A DNA stretch of 64,000 nt from Microbulbifer sp. HZ11 (GTDB taxonomy: Bacteria > Pseudomonadota > Gammaproteobacteria > Pseudomonadales > Cellvibrionaceae): positions 992,001 to 1,056,000 of the forward strand of contig NZ_JELR01000001.1 in assembly GCF_000708675.1 (NCBI RefSeq), written 5' to 3'. The notes beneath the pieces were generated by a model. It searched no databases. It was given only the letters and a program-made list of their open reading frames with translations, and was not told the origin of the DNA. Both the position numbers and the translations under genes were made by a program. Below are positions 58,955-64,000 of the stretch, piece after piece (within the stretch, counting starts at the first letter, position 1; every line of letters starts with the position of its first letter).

Positions 58955-60334
58955 TCAGGCTTGGGCGCGGGCCAGGGCTTTGCGGCGCTGGAATTCCATT
59001 ACCCGCTGCCGGTAGTGTTCGGCAGTCTGCGCGGTAAAAACGCTGCGGTTTTCATCTTTGAGCTCGCCGCCCAACTGCTCGGCAATATAGCGTGCGGTGG
59101 ACAGTAGCGTATCAAAGGCTTTCAACGCCTCCACTTCTGCGGGCAGCGCCAGGAACAGGCTTACACCAGGGGTGGTGAAGTCTTCCATCTCAGACATATC
59201 AAAGGTACCGGGCACCACGATATTCGCAAGACTAAACAGAGCCGGTCCTTCCCCCGCCTCCCCGCAATGGTAATGGAAAATGTTCATTTCACCGAAGCGA
59301 AGACCACTGGAGAGCAGCACGCGCAGCAGGTCGTTGCCTTCAAAGCAGTCACCGGCGGGCGCCATGATATTCAGGATCAACACTTCCTGCACATCCCGCT
59401 CTTTCAGCGCACTCTGCCCGCGCTTGCCACGCTTTTTGTTGTTCTCAACCGGCGCCACACTACGTTCATCGTGGGAAGGCGCTTTTTTCAGGTCCTGCCC
59501 TTTTTTAAGGTCCGGAAAACGGATTTCTGGCAATTTGAGATCCGCCGGAGACCAACCGGGTTTTCTCACCGGTTCGCCCGGCTCTTCCATCGGCGCCTCG
59601 TCAGGTACCGACTGCAGAGATTCGAGGCTGACAGACTCATCCAGCGAGGGCTCACGGCGGTCGCTTGCCGGCTCTTCAGACTCGGCAGACAAACCGGCCA
59701 TGGGCGCCAGCTCGCCCTGGTATTGCAGATCGTCTTCGATCGTGGACACGGACTCCCCCGGTGCGGGGCTGGGGGCGATTTCCGGCTCAACCGAATCCAT
59801 CAGCATTGGCACCTGCTCTTCCAGGTTCAGCGAGGCCTGCTCCGGCACCTTGGCCGCGCGCGTGGTCGTTGAAGGCTCCGCGGGGATTTCATGACGGTCT
59901 TCGCCGCGCTCTGCCACACGCTCGGGCTTGCTTCCGGCCAGCGGCTTGCGGGAAGACTGGAAATTCTGCTGCACCTGGCGATTCACCTGGCTGGCATCTT
60001 CCGGCTTGCGGCGCTGTACAACGCGCACCGTTCCCGGTAACTCGGCCGAAATCTGGCGGCGCTTCTCCGCCTCTTCCGGGTCAATGTACTCGAGCTCGGA
60101 CTCGCTGATCGGATTGGATCTTTCCGGCACAACCACCGGATCCACGGCGTCCTTGAGCGTGCGCGGCGTAGAAAGGATGTCTTCGTTAACGTCATCCATC
60201 TCCTGGCGCAGGCTGCGGGACAGGTTGCGGGAGACTTTCACCGAGTCTTTATGCTTGAGATAGGCACGGCGGGCACCATCGAGCACTACGCCCAGCAGCA
60301 CCAGCGCCAGCAAATTGATCAGCCAGTTGTCCAT
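58955..60334 (-). CDS. zipA: Cell division protein ZipA
   Basis: Inner-membrane bitopic protein that tethers FtsZ at the division site. From the ATG at 60334 (AGAGGGA upstream) it has 459 residues, longer than E. coli ZipA (328). The N-terminal membrane segment is WLINLLALVLLGVVLDGA at about 4-21, a basic patch follows, then a long acidic, Pro- and Ser-rich linker (about 60-320), and the FtsZ-binding ZipA_C domain lies at about 325-450 (VLILNIMAPAGDCFEGNDLLRVLLSSGLRFGEMNIFHYH). The linker accounts for the extra length. Confidence 0.94.
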   Translation of the reverse strand: MDNWLINLLALVLLGVVLDGARRAYLKHKDSVKVSRNLSRSLRQEMDDVNEDILSTPRTLKDAVDPVVVPERSNPISESELEYIDPEEAEKRRQISAELPGTVRVVQRRKPEDASQVNRQVQQNFQSSRKPLAGSKPERVAERGEDRHEIPAEPSTTTRAAKVPEQASLNLEEQVPMLMDSVEPEIAPSPAPGESVSTIEDDLQYQGELAPMAGLSAESEEPASDRREPSLDESVSLESLQSVPDEAPMEEPGEPVRKPGWSPADLKLPEIRFPDLKKGQDLKKAPSHDERSVAPVENNKKRGKRGQSALKERDVQEVLILNIMAPAGDCFEGNDLLRVLLSSGLRFGEMNIFHYHCGEAGEGPALFSLANIVVPGTFDMSEMEDFTTPGVSLFLALPAEVEALKAFDTLLSTARYIAEQLGGELKDENRSVFTAQTAEHYRQRVMEFQRRKALARAQA

Positions 60335-60359
60335 AATTACATCCCTCTCCCTGTAGCCA

Positions 60360-63300
60360 TCACGCCGATGCCAGCTCCGCGGCTTCTTCCACGTCCACCG
60401 ATACCAGACGGGAAACACCCGGTTCGTGCATGGTAACCCCCAGCAGCTGATCGGCCATCTCCATGGCAATCTTGTTATGGGTAATGTAGATGAACTGAAC
60501 GTGCTCTGACATTTCTTTTACCATCCGTGCGTAACGACCCACGTTGGCATCATCCAGCGGTGCGTCCACTTCGTCCAACATACAGAAGGGCGCCGGGTTG
60601 AGGCGGAAGATGGAAAATACCAGGGCGATTGCCGTCAGCGCTTTCTCACCACCGGACAGCAGGTGGATTGTACTGTTTCGCTTGCCTGGCGGCCGCGCCA
60701 TGATCGCGATACCGGTATCCAGCAGATCTTCGCCGGTCAGTTCCAGATACGCATGACCACCACCGAATACCTTCGGGAACAGTTCCTGCAGACCGCTATT
60801 GACCTGATCGAAGGTCTCCTTGAAGCGGGTGCGGGTTTCCTTATCGATACGGCGAATGGCGTTCTCCAGGGTTTCCAGAGCGTCGGTGAGATCACCGTAC
60901 TGGGTATCCAGGTAATTTTTGCGCTCTGACTCCTGCTTGTACTCGTCGATGGCCGCCAGGTTAATCGGACCAAGACGGGAGATGCGTGCGGCCACCAATT
61001 CGATATCCTGCTGTACAGCTTCGATGGTCAACTCTTCCGGGAGTTCCTCCAGCAGGCCTTTCAACTCATGACCAGCCTCCGCCAGCTGCTCTACCAGGCC
61101 GTTGCGCTGGGTTTCTAGGGTCTGTGCAGCCAGACGTTGCTGCTCCAGCTGAGCGCGCACGCCCTGCAGGGCGGACTCTACCTTGTGGCGCTCCTGCTCG
61201 TGGTTGCGAAGGGTAGACTCCACCTCTTCCATTTTCTTGCGCGCTTCGGACAGCTCGGTTTCCACATCGATGCGCTGAGCGAGCTTTTCTTCCAGTTCCG
61301 CCTGGAAATCCTGGGACGGATCCTGTGCATCTTCCATCTGACGCAATAGTTGCTCGCGGCGCTCCTGCAGGCGCTCCACCTGCTCGCGCAGCACTTGTAG
61401 GGTGCGCTCAAGGGATACCTTCTGCGTGCGCACGGACTGCTCGCGCATAGCCAGTTCGTGAGCGCGATCTTTGTCTTCGCGAGCCCGCTGGCGAGCGGCG
61501 TCCAGCGCTTCGCGCAGTTCTTCGCGGCGCGCCAACAGGGTTTCGCGGCGATCAGTATCGTCGCTCATCGCCTCCAGAGCCTCCTGCAGCACGATGCGCG
61601 CCTCGGAAATGGACTCGGCTTCCAGTTCCTGCTGCTCTTTGACTTCAGCGATTTCCGCCTCGATACGACGGCGGCGCTCGTCCATCTGCTCCTGGCGTGC
61701 GCGCTGGGCAGACAGCTGGCTGCGCAGATCACCTGCGCGACGGTTCAGCTGCTCTGCATTGTTGCGAGCCTGCTCAATACCGGATTCCAGCTCCCCGGCG
61801 CGGCTGCGCAGCTGTTCGCGTTGTTCAGCCAGATCTTCAATACGCGCTTCGCAGGCCTCCAGCTCCGCATCGAGATTTTCCAGCTCCTGCTTGCGCGCCA
61901 GCACGCCGGACTCAGCGTCGCCACCACGGCTGACTTTCAGCCAGTTGGGGCCTACCCACAGACCGTCGCGAGTAACAATAGATTCGTTGGCTTTCAGCTG
62001 ATCGCGCTGGGACAGCGCAGCATTCAGATCTTCGGCGGTGTAGATACCATCCACCAGGCCACTCAGGGACGCCGGGCCTTCGACCACATCCGCCAGTTTC
62101 GGCAGATTGCCGGCAGAAGCTGTGGGCGCGTGACGACCATCGACAAACACAGCCTGACCACCGTCAAAACTGGTGAGACTGCTCTGCAAGGCTTCTATCT
62201 GATCGACACATACCGCCTGCAGCTGGGCGCCGAGGACAGTTTCCACGGCGGTTTCCCAACCCCCGCGGGCGCTGATCTGCTCGGCCAGACGCGGACGGTC
62301 CTGAAGGTTGTTCTGTTCGAGCCAGCTGGCGACACTCTTGCCCTGCCCCATGGCCGCCTGCTGCAGTGCCTCCAGGGAGGCCTGGCGGCCGCGGCTGGTC
62401 TGTAATTGCAGACGCTCCTGATCCAGCTCCGCACCCAGCTCGGTTTCCCGGCGGCGCAGATCCGAGAGCTGTTCTACCTGTTCGGCAATGGATTCGCGCA
62501 GTTCTGCCAGCTGTAGCTCCAACTCCGCCAGCTCTTCGTTTTGCTGCTCCAGCTCCGCATCGTCACCGGATCCGGACAGGGATTCGCGCTCGGTCTGCAG
62601 CTTGGTAATGCGGTCCTGCAGGCGCTGGCTGGAGGTTTCCAGGTGCTGGATTCGGGACTGCTGTACTTCCGCCCGCTGGCGGGACCCGGAGGCTCCCTGG
62701 TTGAATTGATCCCATTCATTCTGCCAGTCACGCATCTGATCTTCGGCGGTCAGCAGGGCCTGGGCAGACTCTTCTTCCGCCGCCTGTACCATTTCCAGAT
62801 CGGGAATGATGATTTCCAGTTCGGCGTCAAACTCAACCGCCTTCTCCTGGTCTGCCGCCAACAGTGACTGGGACTCGTTGTATTCCTGCTTGGTGCGGGC
62901 GAAGTCCGCCTGCAACTGCGTATTGCGCTCACGGGCGTGGGAAATACTCTGCTCCAGGCGCGCAATATCCGCACCGACCGCATAGAAACGCCCCTGAACT
63001 TCGTTGAACGCATCGGACAGATCGTGATAAGCCACGCGCTGCTCTTCAATACCCGTATCAAAGCCCACCTGACGGGTCACCAGCTCTTCCACGGTGAGCT
63101 CCAGCTCGCCGATCTGCTGTTGTTTGGCATGGGCCTGATCGTCCAGGTCCTTGTACTTGAGGGCCTGCAGGTGCGCCTTGTGAGTACGCTCCTCCTCTTT
63201 GAAGCGGCTGTATTTCTCGGCAGCCGCGGACTGGCGCTCCAGGCGCGACAGCTGACGGTCCAGCTCGTCACGGATATCGGTGAGGCGCTCCAGGTTTTCC

Positions 63301-63863
63301 TTGGTGCGGCGCATGCGGTTTTCAGTATCCCGGCGGCGCTCCTTGTATTTGGAGATACCGGCGGCCTCCTCGATAAACACCCGCAGCTCTTCGGGCTTGG
63401 CCTCAATCAATTTCGAGATCATGCCCTGCTCGATGATCGCGTAGCTGCGCGGGCCAAGACCGGTGCCCAGAAACAGGTCCGTCACGTCGCGGCGGCGGCA
63501 CTTCTCGCCGTTCAGGTAATAAATGTTCTGCCCGTCGCGGGTCACCTTGCGCTTGATGGAAATCTCGCTGAAGGCGGCGTATTCACCGGTAAGCTTGCCC
63601 GCGGAATTATCGAAAACCAGCTCGATGGAGGCCTGCCCCACGGGCTTACGACCACTGGAACCGTTAAAGATAACGTCGGTCATGGAATCGCCGCGCAGGT
63701 TTTTCGCGGAGGACTCACCCATTACCCAGCGCACGGCGTCGATGGTGTTGGACTTGCCACAGCCGTTGGGGCCGACCACGGCGCTGAGATTGGAGGGGAA
63801 GTAAACGGTGGTCGGGTCAACGAACGACTTGAATCCGGCCAGCTTGATGCACTTCAAACGCAT
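60360..63863 (-). CDS. smc: Chromosome partition protein SMC
   Basis: ATPase that loops and segregates chromosomes together with ScpAB. It has 1167 residues. Walker A GPNGCGKSN is at 31-39, a long coiled coil is interrupted by a hinge at about 500-660 (VASWLEQNNLQDRPRLAEQI...LSGLVDGIYTAEDLN), and the ABC signature LSGGEKALTAIAL and Walker B PFCMLDEVDAPLDDAN lie near the C-terminus. It is 25 bases upstream of zipA. Presence of SMC rather than MukB fits pseudomonad-like bacteria. Confidence 0.97.
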   Translation of the reverse strand: MRLKCIKLAGFKSFVDPTTVYFPSNLSAVVGPNGCGKSNTIDAVRWVMGESSAKNLRGDSMTDVIFNGSSGRKPVGQASIELVFDNSAGKLTGEYAAFSEISIKRKVTRDGQNIYYLNGEKCRRRDVTDLFLGTGLGPRSYAIIEQGMISKLIEAKPEELRVFIEEAAGISKYKERRRDTENRMRRTKENLERLTDIRDELDRQLSRLERQSAAAEKYSRFKEEERTHKAHLQALKYKDLDDQAHAKQQQIGELELTVEELVTRQVGFDTGIEEQRVAYHDLSDAFNEVQGRFYAVGADIARLEQSISHARERNTQLQADFARTKQEYNESQSLLAADQEKAVEFDAELEIIIPDLEMVQAAEEESAQALLTAEDQMRDWQNEWDQFNQGASGSRQRAEVQQSRIQHLETSSQRLQDRITKLQTERESLSGSGDDAELEQQNEELAELELQLAELRESIAEQVEQLSDLRRRETELGAELDQERLQLQTSRGRQASLEALQQAAMGQGKSVASWLEQNNLQDRPRLAEQISARGGWETAVETVLGAQLQAVCVDQIEALQSSLTSFDGGQAVFVDGRHAPTASAGNLPKLADVVEGPASLSGLVDGIYTAEDLNAALSQRDQLKANESIVTRDGLWVGPNWLKVSRGGDAESGVLARKQELENLDAELEACEARIEDLAEQREQLRSRAGELESGIEQARNNAEQLNRRAGDLRSQLSAQRARQEQMDERRRRIEAEIAEVKEQQELEAESISEARIVLQEALEAMSDDTDRRETLLARREELREALDAARQRAREDKDRAHELAMREQSVRTQKVSLERTLQVLREQVERLQERREQLLRQMEDAQDPSQDFQAELEEKLAQRIDVETELSEARKKMEEVESTLRNHEQERHKVESALQGVRAQLEQQRLAAQTLETQRNGLVEQLAEAGHELKGLLEELPEELTIEAVQQDIELVAARISRLGPINLAAIDEYKQESERKNYLDTQYGDLTDALETLENAIRRIDKETRTRFKETFDQVNSGLQELFPKVFGGGHAYLELTGEDLLDTGIAIMARPPGKRNSTIHLLSGGEKALTAIALVFSIFRLNPAPFCMLDEVDAPLDDANVGRYARMVKEMSEHVQFIYITHNKIAMEMADQLLGVTMHEPGVSRLVSVDVEEAAELASA

Positions 63864-63902
63864 GGTCTTAAAACTCGGTAATGCCCGGCGCCCGTGCGGT
63901 CA

Positions 63903-64000
63903 CTATTCCGCCGCCGAACGCTCTTCGTTGTACTTTCTGGGGGATTTGCGAAGGGGGTCTGACTGGCCAGTACCCGCAAATCGCCGTTTTGTCTTTGCAA
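63903..64000 (-). CDS. C-terminal end of an unidentified gene
   Basis: On the minus strand the frame is open from the window edge for 31 full codons to a TAG at 63903-63905, ending in SPRKYNEERSAAE. The basic then acidic composition looks like a real protein tail, and the stop lies 39 bases before the smc start. Too short to name. Confidence 0.4.
   Translation of the reverse strand, partial: AKTKRRFAGTGQSDPLRKSPRKYNEERSAAE

Overview
The window is a dense stretch of chromosome from a marine-type gammaproteobacterium. The protein sequences and gene order (gloB-mltD; ppiD-hupB-lon-clpX-clpP-tRNA-Leu/tig; fadBA; fabY; smc-zipA-ligA) resemble the Pseudomonas/Cellvibrionales side of the class, with Microbulbifer-like relatives a reasonable guess. 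Species cannot be fixed from the sequence alone. Almost everything is chromosomal housekeeping. I see no insertion sequences, phage genes, integrases or CRISPR arrays.

Layout. 1-2.3 kb: the 3' end of glyoxalase II and the lytic transglycosylase mltD. 2.3-11.8 kb: a minus-strand protein quality-control block (ppiD, hupB, lon, clpX, clpP, tig, tRNA-Leu(UAG)), with clear terminators after ppiD/mltD, hupB, clpX and tig. 11.9-17.7 kb: fatty-acid genes, namely the fadBA beta-oxidation pair with a PsrA-like operator over its promoter, and a FabY-type ketosynthase. 18-21 kb: a GlxA/AraC regulator, a methyltransferase, an IbpA-type small heat-shock protein (sigma-32 promoter plus ROSE-like RNA thermometer) and a 2',3'-cyclic phosphodiesterase. 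21-31 kb: a coiled-coil protein, a short HPF, glutathione reductase, a secreted protein with a CRP/Vfr-like box, ycjX/ycjF, a GIN-domain repeat protein, a HIT protein, a globin-like protein and slyD.

31-40 kb: tcdA converges on a fused cysteine desulfurase/sulfur acceptor (csdA-csdE) that follows a TatD nuclease. Next comes a cluster of flavin monooxygenase, BASS-type transporter, epimerase and short-chain dehydrogenase, divergent from an AraC regulator. 40-48 kb: a HerA-like ATPase, a haem-dependent N-demethylase-like protein, two lipoproteins, a candidate structured RNA (about 44.09-44.29 kb) upstream of an M14 carboxypeptidase, an M28 aminopeptidase and PsiE. 48-54 kb: lipid catabolism again (fadD, an SCP2-like protein, a 598-residue acyl-CoA dehydrogenase) and a second AraC regulator. 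54-64 kb: a putative 40-residue membrane peptide, fumC, a conserved hypothetical, then smc-zipA-ligA and the tail of one more gene at the right edge.

Functional links. fadD, acyl-CoA dehydrogenase and fadBA together cover activation and all steps of beta-oxidation, while fabY would start synthesis. Lon, ClpXP, Tig, PpiD, SlyD and IbpA cover folding and proteolysis. The most novel-looking element is the intergenic RNA at 44.1 kb. The best supported regulatory findings are the ibpA thermometer and the fadB operator.
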